DNA from: Mesorhizobium sp. CA14 | Lineage (GTDB): Bacteria; Pseudomonadota; Alphaproteobacteria; Rhizobiales; Rhizobiaceae | Direction of reading: 5' to 3' | NCBI RefSeq assembly: GCF_020165195.1 | Contig: NZ_JAIUHR010000008.1 | Span: 62,001 to 126,000, forward strand | Length of the DNA stretch: 64,000 bases | In this document: positions 38,004 through 47,631 of the stretch, in pieces | Numbering within the stretch: position 1 is the first letter of the stretch | How the letters are laid out: every line of letters begins with the position of its first letter | Position numbers and translations under genes: made by a program | Notes under the pieces: model-generated | What the model saw: only the letters and a program-made list of their open reading frames with translations | Told to the model about the DNA's origin: nothing | Databases searched by the model: none

Positions 38004-39125
38004 TTGCTTAGTACCTACCTCAGCTACCAGTTGATCGCCAAAGACATCCCCAAGTCCATCGCCCGCATCGAGCAGCAGCCGACGGTCGATCGCGACACCC
38101 AATACTATCTGGCCAACATCACCAAGGTGAAATCGATCGACGATTTCGTCAAAAACGACCGCCTGTTCAAATACGCCATGAAGGCTTACGGGCTGGAGAA
38201 CATGGACTATGCCAAGGCCTTCATGGTCAAGGCGCTCAAGGAAGGCGTCTCCGACCCCAACAGCTTCGCCAACAAGCTGACCGACAAGCGCTACGCCCAA
38301 TTCGTCCGCGCATTCAACTTCGCGGCGGATGGCGCCGATGCGACGGTCTACAATCCGGCGCAGCAGCTGGTCACGAAGAATTACGCAATCCAGGCTGAGA
38401 TCGCCGGCCTCGACCCGGATTCCGACTATGTGAAGGGCGAGACGACATATTATCTCGCCAACATCACCAAGGTGAAATCGGTCGACGACCTGATGTCGAA
38501 CGACCGGCTCTACACCTACGCGCTGGCCGCATTCGGTCTCGATTCCGCCACCGAAGACAAGGACCTGATCAAGCAGGTCCTTGAGGGCGGCGTGCGCGAT
38601 CCGGACAGCGTCGCCAACAAGCAGACCAACAAGGCCTATACCGGGCTGGCCTCGGCCCTCAACTTCGAGCAGTACGGCGCAAATGCCACCACCTATGTTC
38701 CAGCGCAGCAGCCGACCGTCGACAAATACCTGCGCCAGACCTTGGAAGAGGACGCCGGCCAGACCAACGAAGGCGTGCGGCTGGCGCTCTATTTCCAGCG
38801 CAAGGCGCCGGACATCACCAGCTGGTACGATGTGCTGGCCGACACCGCTTTGGCCAGCGTGGCGCGTACCGCGCTCGGCCTGCCCGACTCTTTCGCTACC
38901 GCCGACATCGACAAGCAGGCGCAGCTGTTCGAGCAGAAGCTCGACATCAAGGACTTCACCGATCCCGACAAGCTCAGCAAATTCCTGACCCGTTTCACCA
39001 GCATGTACGAGATCAACCACCCCACCTCGACGGCGGTGACGTCGGTCAGCGTGCTCTTCGCGCAGCCGACCAGTGTCGGCATATCCACCGACCTGATGAT
39101 GGCCATGCAGCAGTTGAAGTTCTGA
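38004..39125 (+). CDS. DUF1217 flagellar protein
   Basis: A 373-aa soluble protein of the DUF1217 family, found next to flgF in rhizobial flagellar clusters; function unknown. The start is TTG 38004, supported by GGAGG (37991-37995) 8 nt upstream; the ATG nearby is out of frame and stops at once. It is built of internal repeats: YYLANITKVKS occurs at residues 34-44 and 149-159, each followed by a similar NDRL-YA block, and a degenerate third unit is seen at about 240-340. Followed by flgF after 7 nt. Confidence 0.85.
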   Translation: MLSTYLSYQLIAKDIPKSIARIEQQPTVDRDTQYYLANITKVKSIDDFVKNDRLFKYAMKAYGLENMDYAKAFMVKALKEGVSDPNSFANKLTDKRYAQFVRAFNFAADGADATVYNPAQQLVTKNYAIQAEIAGLDPDSDYVKGETTYYLANITKVKSVDDLMSNDRLYTYALAAFGLDSATEDKDLIKQVLEGGVRDPDSVANKQTNKAYTGLASALNFEQYGANATTYVPAQQPTVDKYLRQTLEEDAGQTNEGVRLALYFQRKAPDITSWYDVLADTALASVARTALGLPDSFATADIDKQAQLFEQKLDIKDFTDPDKLSKFLTRFTSMYEINHPTSTAVTSVSVLFAQPTSVGISTDLMMAMQQLKF

Positions 39126-39132
39126 GAAGATC

Positions 39133-39855
39133 ATGCAGGACAGCCTTTACGTCGCCCTTTCCTCTCAGATCGCGCTCGAGCGCCGTCTCGACACCATAGC
39201 CGACAACGTTGCCAACGCCTCGACCATCGGCTTTCGCGCCACCGGCGTGAAGTTCGAGGACGTGGTCTCGGGCACCGGGCCGAAGTCGGTTTCCTTCGCC
39301 TCGTCCGGCAAGACCTATCTTTCCGGCGCGCATGGCGCGCTGACCGAAACCGGCAACCCGTTCGACTTTGCCGTGCAGGGCGACGCCTGGTTCGCCATTG
39401 ACACGCCCGCCGGCACGGTGATGACGCGCGACGGCCGCTTCTCCATGAACGAGAACGGCGAATTGATGTCTATCGAAGGCTACCCGGTGCTGGACAGCGG
39501 CGGCGCTCCGATCCAGCTCGATCCGCGCAACGGCCCGCCCAAGGCAGGCGCCGACGGCTCGCTCAGGCAGAACGACCAGCTGGTCGGCGCCATCGGCCTC
39601 TACAATTTCGACCCCGGCGAAAATTTCGTGCGCTATGGCAATTCGGGCATCGTTCCGGCGCGCACGCCCGAACCCGTCACCGATCGTTCGGATGTCGGTA
39701 TCGCTCAAGGATTTCTGGAAGAATCGAACGTCAACCCGGTGCTGGAAATGACCCGGCTGATCCAGGTGCAGCGCGCTTTCGAAAACACGGCGGCGCTGAT
39801 GCGGCAGACCGATTCCTCCACCGACGACGCGATCAAGACGCTCGGCTCGAAGTGA
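39133..39855 (+). CDS. flgF: Flagellar proximal rod protein FlgF
   Basis: A 240-aa rod protein. N-terminal helix with ALSSQIALERRLDTIADNVA and ASTIGFRATGVKFEDV, and the C-terminal helix motif GFLEESNVNPVLEMTRLIQV typical of rod/hook axial proteins. Assembled outside the membrane by the flagellar export system without a cleaved signal. Confidence 0.93.
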   Translation: MQDSLYVALSSQIALERRLDTIADNVANASTIGFRATGVKFEDVVSGTGPKSVSFASSGKTYLSGAHGALTETGNPFDFAVQGDAWFAIDTPAGTVMTRDGRFSMNENGELMSIEGYPVLDSGGAPIQLDPRNGPPKAGADGSLRQNDQLVGAIGLYNFDPGENFVRYGNSGIVPARTPEPVTDRSDVGIAQGFLEESNVNPVLEMTRLIQVQRAFENTAALMRQTDSSTDDAIKTLGSK

Positions 39856-39859
39856 CCGC

Positions 39860-41266
39860 ATGACGACCGGCTCGTCCCTGCTGCGCGCCTCCGAGAACCC
39901 GCCGGATACCGAACGGACCGACAGGCTGGCCGCGCTCGAACGCGTCTGGCGGCGGTTCGACGATCCGCAGGCGCTGCTTGCACGCGGCGGCCGCGTCGCC
40001 GAGATATCGCCGACGCATTACAAGGTCCGGGGCCTGTCCGGGATTGCCAGGCTCGGCGACATCGTCGAGCAGCGCGGCAAGGCCGGCGCGCGACGCGGCG
40101 AGATCGTCAAGATCGGCAGCGACGAGGTGGTGGTCGCGCCCTTCGAACGCAGCGCAGATGCGGGCATCGGCGACGCCGTCTTTCGCCGCGGCCCGCTCGC
40201 GATCACCCCGCATGTCTCCTGGCGCGGGCGCGCCATCGATGCCTTGACCCGTGTCATCGACGGCGGCCCGCCCTTGATCAGGCCGAACGCCGCCGAGGTC
40301 GCGCATGGCGCGACGCCGGGCGCCCTGGCGCGCCAGCGCGTCGGCACCGGCTTCCTCACCGGCGTCAGGGTGATCGACATCTTCACCCCACTCTGCTTCG
40401 GCCAGCGGCTCGGCATCTTCGCGGGTTCCGGCGTCGGCAAGTCGACGCTGCTTGCCATGCTCGCCGGCGCCGCGGCCTTCGATACGGTGGTCGTGGCGCT
40501 GATCGGCGAGCGCGGCCGCGAGGTGCGCGAATTCCTTGAGGATACGATCGGCGCCCAGAGCATGGCCAAGACCGTCGCCGTCGTCGCCACCAGCGACGAA
40601 AGCGCCATGATGCGCCGGCGCGCGCCCGACACCGCCATGTGCGTGGCCGAGCATTTCCGCGACCAGGGCCATCGCGTGCTCCTGGTGCTGGATTCCGTCA
40701 CCCGCTTTGCGCATGCGCTGCGCGAGGTGGCGACCGGAACGGGCGAGCCGCCGGTCGCGCGCGGCTATCCGGCCTCCGTCTTCACCGACCTGCCGAAGCT
40801 GCTCGAGCGCGCCGGGCCTGGAGCCGAGGGCAAGGGTTCGATCACCGCCATCATTTCCGTGCTGGTCGACGGTGACGACCATAATGATCCAGTCGCCGAT
40901 TCGGTGCGCGGCATCCTCGACGGCCACGTCGTGCTCGACCGAGCGCTCGCCGAGCAGGGCCGCTATCCGCCGGTCAATCCGCTGTCGTCGATCTCACGCC
41001 TTGCCGACAAAGCCTGGAGCGCCGAGCAGCGCATGCTGGTGACAAAGCTGAAATCGATGATCGCCCGCTTCGAGGACACGCGCGACATCCGCCTGCTGGG
41101 CGCTTACCAGAGCGGCGCCGACGCCGAGCTCGACAACGCGGTGCGCCAGGTGCCGTTGATCTATGAGGCGCTCACGCAATCGCCGAGGGACCGCGCGTCG
41201 GCCGATCCGTTCGCCGACCTCGCCCGCCATCTCAAGGGGAAGCTGAATGGCGATCAAGGAGACTGA
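39860..41266 (+). CDS. fliI: Flagellar export ATPase FliI
   Basis: A 468-aa F1-beta-like ATPase powering flagellar export. Walker A GSGVGKST at residues 189-196, Walker B VLLVLDSVTRFAHALREV, and the FliI C-terminal region. ATG 39860 follows flgF by 4 nt; the 3' end overlaps the next ORF by 20 nt. Confidence 0.95.
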   Translation: MTTGSSLLRASENPPDTERTDRLAALERVWRRFDDPQALLARGGRVAEISPTHYKVRGLSGIARLGDIVEQRGKAGARRGEIVKIGSDEVVVAPFERSADAGIGDAVFRRGPLAITPHVSWRGRAIDALTRVIDGGPPLIRPNAAEVAHGATPGALARQRVGTGFLTGVRVIDIFTPLCFGQRLGIFAGSGVGKSTLLAMLAGAAAFDTVVVALIGERGREVREFLEDTIGAQSMAKTVAVVATSDESAMMRRRAPDTAMCVAEHFRDQGHRVLLVLDSVTRFAHALREVATGTGEPPVARGYPASVFTDLPKLLERAGPGAEGKGSITAIISVLVDGDDHNDPVADSVRGILDGHVVLDRALAEQGRYPPVNPLSSISRLADKAWSAEQRMLVTKLKSMIARFEDTRDIRLLGAYQSGADAELDNAVRQVPLIYEALTQSPRDRASADPFADLARHLKGKLNGDQGD

Positions 41267-42026
41267 GCTCCAATACACCGAACGCATGTTGCGCGACATG
41301 CTTGCCGAGGCCGAGAGGGCCGAGGCCGACGCGGCACGAACTGCCAAGGACAAGGCCACGCGTGCCAAGACACCGAAGACAGCGGCGCTTCTGGCCAGAG
41401 CCGACAGGCCGCATCCGCCGCGGACATCCGCCGCCGAGACCGCCGATGTCGCGCAGACCAGCCGCGATTCCTTGCTCGACGGCCTTTTCCCCCGCACCGA
41501 GTGGCCGGAGCCGCCGAAAGCCCAGTTCCCGCGCCTGGCCGACAGGAGGGCCGACCGCCGCAGCGATTTCGTCATCGCCGCGCTCGGCATCACGCTCGGC
41601 CTGATCTGCGCGCTGTTTCCCTGGTACATCTTCTTCAACCAGGAGCAGTTCGGTGTTCAGGCCATCAAGTTCGGCGGCAGCGGCAGCAACTCCGGACGCG
41701 AGGGCGGCGGCGTCGTGACCGAACGCGGCGGGCCGCTGACGGCCAAGGACCTTCCCAATGCCGACATCGACCTCTTTGCCACCGGAACGGTGCAGAACGA
41801 CCCTGCGCTGCCGCCCGGGGACCAGCCCTTCCCCGCGGCCGTGTCGGAGTTCAAGATGGTGCATGTCGCCAACGGCCGCGCCATGATCGAGGACGATACA
41901 GGTCTGTGGCTCGTCCAGCGCGGCTCTGTCCTGCCGGATTCCAGCCGCGTCGCCTCGATCGAGCAGCGCGGCGGCAAGTGGGTGATCGTCACCAGCACCG
42001 ACAAGGTGATCCAGCTCTCGAGGTAA
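41247..42026 (+). CDS. Membrane-anchored flagellar-cluster protein of unknown function
   Basis: A 259-aa protein with a charged cytoplasmic helix at the N-terminus (residues 1-105), one membrane helix at about 108-130 (FVIAALGITLGLICALFPWY), then a periplasmic domain of about 125 residues (MVHVANGRAMIEDDTGLWLV). It overlaps fliI by 20 nt, so it is coupled. An equivalent unnamed ORF follows fliI in S. meliloti. FliJ is not otherwise evident here, but the topology does not fit FliJ. Confidence 0.8.
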   Translation: MAIKETELQYTERMLRDMLAEAERAEADAARTAKDKATRAKTPKTAALLARADRPHPPRTSAAETADVAQTSRDSLLDGLFPRTEWPEPPKAQFPRLADRRADRRSDFVIAALGITLGLICALFPWYIFFNQEQFGVQAIKFGGSGSNSGREGGGVVTERGGPLTAKDLPNADIDLFATGTVQNDPALPPGDQPFPAAVSEFKMVHVANGRAMIEDDTGLWLVQRGSVLPDSSRVASIEQRGGKWVIVTSTDKVIQLSR

Positions 42027-42055
42027 TTATGCCGGGCCGAGTGGCCCGCCCCGCG

Positions 42056-42086
42056 CAAGGTCCGCGCAAGACTGGCCGCCTAGTCT
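42056..42086 (+). promoter_or_regulatory. Flagellar CAAG direct-repeat promoter element, flgB operon
   Basis: The clearest copy: GCGCAAG occurs twice exactly 11 bp apart (CAAG at 42056-42059 and 42067-42070), then 10 nt and TAGTCT (42081-42086). flgB starts 27 nt downstream. Confidence 0.7.
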
Positions 42087-42112
42087 TGTGCGTACTTGCC
42101 CGGGAGATTCCC

Positions 42113-42493
42113 ATGGAACCCGTAAATCTTTTCGATCTCGCCACGCGGCAGTCGCAATGGCTGGCCGTGCGCCAGTCGGCGATTGCCTCCAACATCGCCA
42201 ATGCCAACACGCCGGGCTACACGGCCAATGACGTCGAGCCCTTCGAAAAGCTCCTCGATCGGACCGCGGTGACGCTTGCCGCCACGCAGGCCGGCCACCT
42301 CGGCGCCGAAACGGCCAATGCCGGCTTCAACGTCAAGCCTCAGGACCCCGATGGCGCGATCATGCCGTCGAAGAACACCGTGGTCCTCGAACAGGAGCTG
42401 ATGAAGGCCGGCGAGGTCCGCCGCTCCTTCGAGCTCAACACGGCGATCGTCAAGGCCTTCCATTCGATGATGACGATGGTGGTGAAGAGCTGA
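42113..42493 (+). CDS. flgB: Flagellar proximal rod protein FlgB
   Basis: A 126-aa rod protein. N-terminus [20 protein letters not shown] and [18 protein letters not shown] are diagnostic; the C-terminal helix ends [11 protein letters not shown]. Start at ATG 42113 follows GGGAGA; the longer in-frame reading is shadow sequence. First gene of the flgBC-fliE-flgGAI-motE-flgH-fliLP run. Confidence 0.93.
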   Translation: MEPVNLFDLATRQSQWLAVRQSAIASNIANANTPGYTANDVEPFEKLLDRTAVTLAATQAGHLGAETANAGFNVKPQDPDGAIMPSKNTVVLEQELMKAGEVRRSFELNTAIVKAFHSMMTMVVKS

Positions 42494-42495
42494 CC

Positions 42496-42912
42496 ATGGA
42501 CGCCCTCACCGCAGCCCTCAAAGTCGCGGCCTCCGGCCTTGGCGCCCAGTCGGAGCGCCTGCGCGTGGTCTCGGAAAACCTTGCCAACGCCCAGTCGACC
42601 GGCAACACGCCGGGCGCCGATCCCTATCGCCGCAAGACGATCACCTTCCAGTCCGAGGTCGACCGTGCAACGGGCGGCTCGCTGGTGGAAATCGGCGCGA
42701 TCTCCCGCGATCCTTCGGACTTCCCGATCGAATTCCAGCCCGGCAACGAAGCCGCCGACGACAAGGGGTACGTCAAGATGCCCAACGTCAACACGCTGGT
42801 CGAAATGGCCGACATGAGCGAGGCGAACCGCTCCTATGAAGCCAACCTGCAGGTCATCAAGCAGGCTCGCGATCTGATTTCCATGACCATCGACCTGATG
42901 AGGAACCAGTAA
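42496..42912 (+). CDS. flgC: Flagellar proximal rod protein FlgC
   Basis: A 138-aa rod protein with N-terminal [20 protein letters not shown] and [20 protein letters not shown], and C-terminal [20 protein letters not shown]. Its TAA stop overlaps the fliE ATG by one base. Confidence 0.94.
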   Translation: MDALTAALKVAASGLGAQSERLRVVSENLANAQSTGNTPGADPYRRKTITFQSEVDRATGGSLVEIGAISRDPSDFPIEFQPGNEAADDKGYVKMPNVNTLVEMADMSEANRSYEANLQVIKQARDLISMTIDLMRNQ

Positions 42913-43241
42913 TGATCGGCGGTATCGGGGCAATACAATTCAAGACGGCGGTCGACGGAGCGGAGCAGGCTTCACCGAATCTGCTGCAGGGCGGTATCGG
43001 AACGCAGGCCGGCGAAAGCGTCGGCAGCAGCTTCGCCGAAGTCCTCAGCCAGGCGGCGACGAAAACCGTCAACACGCTGCAGGGCGCCGAGCAGATGTCG
43101 ATACAGGCGCTGAAGGGCGATGCCGACACGCGCCAGGTCGTCGATGCGGTGCTGAGCGCCCAACAGGCGCTGCAGACCACCATCGCCATCCGCGACAAGG
43201 TCGTCTCGGCCTATCTCGAAATCAGTCGCATGAGCATTTAG
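42912..43241 (+). CDS. fliE: Flagellar hook-basal body protein FliE
   Basis: A 109-aa MS-ring/rod junction protein. Conserved end [20 protein letters not shown] and [20 protein letters not shown] ... SRMSI. Translationally coupled to flgC. Confidence 0.93.
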   Translation: MIGGIGAIQFKTAVDGAEQASPNLLQGGIGTQAGESVGSSFAEVLSQAATKTVNTLQGAEQMSIQALKGDADTRQVVDAVLSAQQALQTTIAIRDKVVSAYLEISRMSI

Positions 43242-43248
43242 GACCGTC

Positions 43249-44037
43249 ATGAAAGCCCTTGCCATCGCCGCCACCGGCATGAACGCCCAGCAGACCAATC
43301 TGGAAGTCATCGCCAACAACATCGCCAACATCAACACCACCGGCTACAAGCGGGCGCGCGCCGAATTCTCCGATCTGCTCTACCAGGTCGACCGCACGCA
43401 AGGCGTGCCCAACCGCTCCAACACCTCGCTGGTGCCGGAAGGCGTCTCGATCGGCCTTGGCGTCAAGACGACGGCGGTGCGCAACGTCCACACGCAGGGC
43501 GAGCTGGCCAGCACCGGCAACAGCTTCGACCTGGCCTTGACCGGCAGGGGCTGGTTCCAGATCGAGGGCGCCGACGGCGGCACCCTCTATACGCGCGCCG
43601 GCGCCTTCAACACCAATGCCACCGGGCAACTGGTGACCGTGGATGGCGCCAGCGTCGTCCCCGCCATCACCGTGCCGACCAACGCCGTCGAAGTCATCGT
43701 CAACAAGACCGGCCAGGTCTTTGCCCGCCTGGACGGTCAGACGAATTTGCAGCTGCTCGGCCAGCTTCAGATCGTCAACTTCGCCAATGAAGCCGGTCTG
43801 GCGCCGCTCGGCGACAACCTCTTCCAGGAGACGGCTGCCTCAGGCCCGGCCAATGTCGGCGTGCCCGGCGATCCGGGCTTCGCCACGATCCAGCAGGGTT
43901 ATCTGGAATCCTCCAACGTCGATCCGGTCAAGGAAATCACCGAGCTGATCTCGGCGCAGCGTGCCTACGAAATGAATTCCAAGGTCATCCAGGCCGCCGA
44001 CGACATGGCCTCCGTGGTCTCCAAGAACATCAGGTAA
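43249..44037 (+). CDS. flgG: Flagellar distal rod protein FlgG
   Basis: A 262-aa rod protein with [38 protein letters not shown] and C-terminal [20 protein letters not shown]. Length and motifs are typical of FlgG rather than FlgF or FlgE. Confidence 0.95.
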   Translation: MKALAIAATGMNAQQTNLEVIANNIANINTTGYKRARAEFSDLLYQVDRTQGVPNRSNTSLVPEGVSIGLGVKTTAVRNVHTQGELASTGNSFDLALTGRGWFQIEGADGGTLYTRAGAFNTNATGQLVTVDGASVVPAITVPTNAVEVIVNKTGQVFARLDGQTNLQLLGQLQIVNFANEAGLAPLGDNLFQETAASGPANVGVPGDPGFATIQQGYLESSNVDPVKEITELISAQRAYEMNSKVIQAADDMASVVSKNIR

Positions 44038-44040
44038 CGG

Positions 44041-44565
44041 ATGATGGCCTGGCCGATCTCCTCCGCACTCCGTCGCGCCGCGCTGGCCACCGCCCTGGTG
44101 GCCGCCGGCATGCCGGCTTTCGCGCAGGACGCGACGGGCCAGTCGGCGAGCCAGATCGCCGCCGGCCAGCCCGTCGGCGAGGCCGTGCTGATCCCCAACC
44201 GGGTAATCTATCCCGGCGAGACCATCCAGTCCTCCTCGCTCAAGCAGGTGACGCTCATCCCCGGCAAGCACAAGCCGGACGGCATGGCAACGCGCTCGGA
44301 GGAGCTTCAGGGCAAGGTCGCCAAGCGCACGCTTCTGCCTGGACGCTACATCCCGGTCACCGCCATCCGCGACGCCTGGCTGGTCGAGCAGGGCGCTTCC
44401 GTGCAGGTCTATTTCACCGCAGGCGCGCTCACCATTTCGGCGGCCGGCGTCACATTGCAACCAGGCGCGGCCGGTGACCAGATCAAGATCCGCAACATCG
44501 ACAGCGGCAAGATCATCTCGGGCACGGTGATGGCCGACGGCAGCATCAAGGTCGGCGCTTCGTGA
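44041..44565 (+). CDS. flgA: P-ring assembly chaperone FlgA
   Basis: A 174-aa periplasmic protein with a signal peptide (ALATALVAAGMPAFAQD) and the SAF/FlgA domain (VLIPNRVIYPGETIQSSSLK, and GRYIPVTAIRDAWLVEQGAS). Helps FlgI polymerise into the P-ring. Stop overlaps the flgI start as TGATG. Confidence 0.93.
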   Translation: MMAWPISSALRRAALATALVAAGMPAFAQDATGQSASQIAAGQPVGEAVLIPNRVIYPGETIQSSSLKQVTLIPGKHKPDGMATRSEELQGKVAKRTLLPGRYIPVTAIRDAWLVEQGASVQVYFTAGALTISAAGVTLQPGAAGDQIKIRNIDSGKIISGTVMADGSIKVGAS

Positions 44566-45803
44566 TGCGCGCCTTTGTTCTTCTGCTGAGCGCCGCCATC
44601 GGCCTTCAGCCGGCATTGGCAGATGGGCTGACGCCCAAGGCCAAGCGCGAGCTGGCGCAGAAAAACGGCGGCGTCTACGACGATCCGGAATATGATCCGG
44701 CCACCACCCAGCGCATGTTCCGGGTCTCGAGCGGCCCAAGCACGCTGCCGCCCGGCCAGGTCGCCGCCCGCATCAAGGATATCGCGCAGCTGCAGAGCGC
44801 GCGCGACAACCAGCTCGTCGGCTACGGCCTGGTCATCGGCCTTGCCGGAACCGGCGACAGCCTGCGCAACTCGCCCTTCACCGAACAGTCGATCCGCGCC
44901 ATGCTGGAGAATCTCGGCATCGCCACAGAAGGCGGCAGCGCGCGCGCCAAGAACGTGGCCGCCGTCATCGTCACCGCCAACATGCCGCCCTTCGTCCAGT
45001 CGGGCGCTCGCATAGACATCGACGTCTCCTCGATGGGCGACGCCAGCTCGCTCGCCGGCGGCACGCTGGTGATGACGCCGCTGAAGGCGGCGGACGGCGA
45101 GATCTATGCCGTCGGCCAGGGATCGGTGATCGTCGGCGGCTTCACCGCCAAGGGTCAGGCCGAACAACTGACGCAAGGCGTGCCCACCGCCGGCCGCGTG
45201 CCGAACGGCGCCATCGTCGAGCGCGCGGTGCCGGCCGAGTTCGACGACCAGGGCGTGTTGACGCTGCAATTGCGAAACCCGGATTTCTCAACCGCCATCC
45301 GCATCGCCGACGCCATCAACGACTATACCTCGCAGCGCTTCGGCATGCGGGTCGCCGCCGAGCGCGATGCTCGCACCGTGCAGATCAGGCGACCGAAAAA
45401 TGTCTCCGCCGCGCGCTTCTACGCCGAGATCGAAAACCTCGTCGTCGAGTCCGATGCCCCTGCCCGCGTCGTTATCGACGAGCGCACCGGCACCATCGTC
45501 ATCGGCAGCAATGTCAGGATCTCGCGCGTTGCGATCAGCCACGGCACGCTTACCGTGCGCATCACCGAAGCGCCGAAGGTGGTGCAGCCGGAACCCTTCT
45601 CCAGGGGTCGAACCGCTGTCGAGCCTTTCACCGCCATCGAAGCGAGCCGGCCCGACGCGCGCGTCGCCGTGCTCGACGGCCCCGACCTCGAAACGCTCGT
45701 TTCCGGCCTCAATCGCCTCGGTGTGAAGCCCGACGGCATCATCGCCATCCTGCAAGGCATCAAATCGGCCGGCGCCTTGCAGGCCGACCTGGTTCTCCAA
45801 TAG
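44565..45803 (+). CDS. flgI: Flagellar P-ring protein FlgI
   Basis: A 412-aa periplasmic protein. Signal peptide MRAFVLLLSAAIGLQPALA; mature core with RIKDIAQLQSARDNQLVGYG, LVIGLAGTGDSLRNSPFTEQ and MLENLGI. ATG 44565 is chosen over a GTG one codon earlier because it overlaps the flgA stop by one base. Confidence 0.95.
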   Translation: MRAFVLLLSAAIGLQPALADGLTPKAKRELAQKNGGVYDDPEYDPATTQRMFRVSSGPSTLPPGQVAARIKDIAQLQSARDNQLVGYGLVIGLAGTGDSLRNSPFTEQSIRAMLENLGIATEGGSARAKNVAAVIVTANMPPFVQSGARIDIDVSSMGDASSLAGGTLVMTPLKAADGEIYAVGQGSVIVGGFTAKGQAEQLTQGVPTAGRVPNGAIVERAVPAEFDDQGVLTLQLRNPDFSTAIRIADAINDYTSQRFGMRVAAERDARTVQIRRPKNVSAARFYAEIENLVVESDAPARVVIDERTGTIVIGSNVRISRVAISHGTLTVRITEAPKVVQPEPFSRGRTAVEPFTAIEASRPDARVAVLDGPDLETLVSGLNRLGVKPDGIIAILQGIKSAGALQADLVLQ

Positions 45804-45811
45804 GCACGCCG

Positions 45812-46417
45812 ATGATCGCGCTTTTTTCCTCGAAAACACGTCGCCTCCTCACAATGATCGCTACCGCGGCAGCGGCAGCACTTCTTGGCGGCGCTTCCGT
45901 CCGCGCAGAGGAAGTTCGGCAGGTTCTGCCTGGCGGGCAGGCCCCGCTCCAGCCGGCCGAACTCACCCGCGAGAGGAAGCCGGCTCAGCCGGCCGCGCTT
46001 GCGGCCGGGAAGGCGCCCGACGAAAGCGAGGTCCAGCGCTTCTGCTCCAATATTGCGGACGCCGCGCGCGACCGCCGCTACGCTCTTCAGGCCGAGGAAT
46101 TGAAGCAGCTGCAGGCCGGTATCGACGAACGCATGAAGGCGCTGGAGGCGAAGCGGGCCGAGTACGAGGAATGGCTGAAGCGGCGCGAAGTGTTCCTGGC
46201 GCGCGCGGAGGACGGCGTCGTCAAGATCTATGCCGGCATGAAGCCCGATGCCGCCGCCGAACGTCTGGCAATGGTCAATGCCGAGCTCGCGGCCGCCATC
46301 CTGATGAAGCTCGATTCGCGCAAGGCCGGCGTCATCCTGAACGAAATGGACCAGAAGGCGGCGGCGACGCTCACCGGCATCATGGCCAGCGCGGCGCGAA
46401 GGGTTGATCCGTCATGA
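45812..46417 (+). CDS. motE: MotC chaperone MotE
   Basis: A 201-aa secreted protein with a signal sequence of about 31 residues, a coiled coil (about 70-125, LKQLQAGIDERMKALEAKRA) and a C-terminal MgtE-N-like domain (AILMKLDSRKAGVILNEMDQ). The position between flgI and flgH matches S. meliloti motE, described as a periplasmic chaperone for MotC. Stop overlaps flgH by 4 nt. Confidence 0.85.
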   Translation: MIALFSSKTRRLLTMIATAAAAALLGGASVRAEEVRQVLPGGQAPLQPAELTRERKPAQPAALAAGKAPDESEVQRFCSNIADAARDRRYALQAEELKQLQAGIDERMKALEAKRAEYEEWLKRREVFLARAEDGVVKIYAGMKPDAAAERLAMVNAELAAAILMKLDSRKAGVILNEMDQKAAATLTGIMASAARRVDPS

Positions 46418-47118
46418 AGTTGCAATTCTTCGTCCTTGTCGCGGTTGCGGCGCTGTCCGGCTGCGGCACCAATTTCAAGGAGATCGGCCGGGAACCCGCT
46501 CTGTCGCCCGTCGGTTCCGGCATCGGTGAAGGCGGTTCCGGCCCCTACAGCTATCCCGAACCGCCAGCCTCGCGGCCGAAGAAGTTCTCGCTGTGGGATG
46601 ATCGCCAGAGCCGGCTGTTTACCGATCCGCGCGCGCTGCGCGCCGGCGACATCCTGACCGTCAACATCAAGCTCAACGACAAGGCCAATTTCAAGAACCA
46701 GAACGATCGCAGCCGCACCGCCGCGCGCAAGCTCGGCTATGACGTCACGCTCGGATGGGACGGCAGGAGCACCAGCGGCAAGGGTGACGCAGGCCTGAGC
46801 TCCAGCACCGAGACCAATGCCGACGGCGAGATCAAACGCTCGGAGAACCTGGAGCTCAATGTTGCGGCCGTCGTCACCGAGGTGCTGCCCAACGGCAACC
46901 TGATGATCAGGGGCTCGCAGGAGGTTCGCGTCAACTACGAGCTTCGGGTGCTGACCATCGCCGGCATGGTTCGTCCGTCCGACATCGGCGCGGAAAACAC
47001 CATCCCCTACGAGCGCATCGCCGAGGCGCGCATCTCCTATGGCGGCCGTGGCCGTGTGAGCGAGGTCCAGCAGCCGGCCTATGGCCAGCAGGTCCTCGAT
47101 CAGGTTCTTCCTTTCTAG
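46414..47118 (+). CDS. flgH: Flagellar L-ring lipoprotein FlgH
   Basis: A 234-aa outer-membrane lipoprotein. Lipobox LSGC with Cys at residue 17; conserved SLWDDRQSRLFTDPRALRAG, DILTVNIKLNDKANFKNQND and LVIRG-like GNLMIRGSQEVRVNYELRVL. Forms the L-ring with FlgI's P-ring below. Confidence 0.94.
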   Translation: MKLQFFVLVAVAALSGCGTNFKEIGREPALSPVGSGIGEGGSGPYSYPEPPASRPKKFSLWDDRQSRLFTDPRALRAGDILTVNIKLNDKANFKNQNDRSRTAARKLGYDVTLGWDGRSTSGKGDAGLSSSTETNADGEIKRSENLELNVAAVVTEVLPNGNLMIRGSQEVRVNYELRVLTIAGMVRPSDIGAENTIPYERIAEARISYGGRGRVSEVQQPAYGQQVLDQVLPF

Positions 47119-47136
47119 GGCCGGGAGAGCGCTGCC

Positions 47137-47631
47137 GTGGCGAATGTCGAGCAGGTCCAGCCCAAGAAGGGACCTTCCCTGGTGATCCAGATCGCCATGC
47201 TCTTGGTCATGACGGGCGCGGCGCTCGGCCTGGGCTGGCTTTCCGGCGGCTATCTCAAGCAAGGCGAAACGCCGGCGCCGGTGCCCGCGGCGCCGGAAAA
47301 CGCCGGCACCGCCGAAAAGCCCGCCGAGGGCGGCAAGGCCGCCGCCGGACCGACGCTGGTGCAACTGGCGCCGATCACCACCAATCTCGCCTCGCCGTCG
47401 GACGTCTGGATCCGCCTCGAGGCGTCGCTGCTTTATGATGCTCCCCAGCCGCCGGAGATGGCCGAGCAGGTCCATCAGGATCTGCTCGCATTCGTGCGCA
47501 CCCTCAAGCTGCACCAGATCGAGGGCGCCAGCGGCTACCAGCATCTCAAGGCCGATCTCGAGGAGCGCGCGGCGCTGCGCAGCGGCGGCCACGTCAAACA
47601 GGTTCTCGTCAGGACGATGCTGCTCGAATGA
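47137..47631 (+). CDS. fliL: Flagellar basal-body protein FliL
   Basis: A 164-aa protein with one membrane helix (about residues 15-38, IQIAMLLVMTGAALGLGWLS), a Pro/Ala-rich linker and a periplasmic domain (LASPSDVWIRLEASLLYDAP). FliL surrounds and stabilises the stator. The start is GTG 47137, with GGGAGA upstream. Stop overlaps fliP by 4 nt. Confidence 0.9.
   Translation: MANVEQVQPKKGPSLVIQIAMLLVMTGAALGLGWLSGGYLKQGETPAPVPAAPENAGTAEKPAEGGKAAAGPTLVQLAPITTNLASPSDVWIRLEASLLYDAPQPPEMAEQVHQDLLAFVRTLKLHQIEGASGYQHLKADLEERAALRSGGHVKQVLVRTMLLE

Noticed and set aside
46228..47592. Minus-strand open frame of 454 codons
   Set aside because: Antisense to motE, flgH and fliL, all with clear family motifs.
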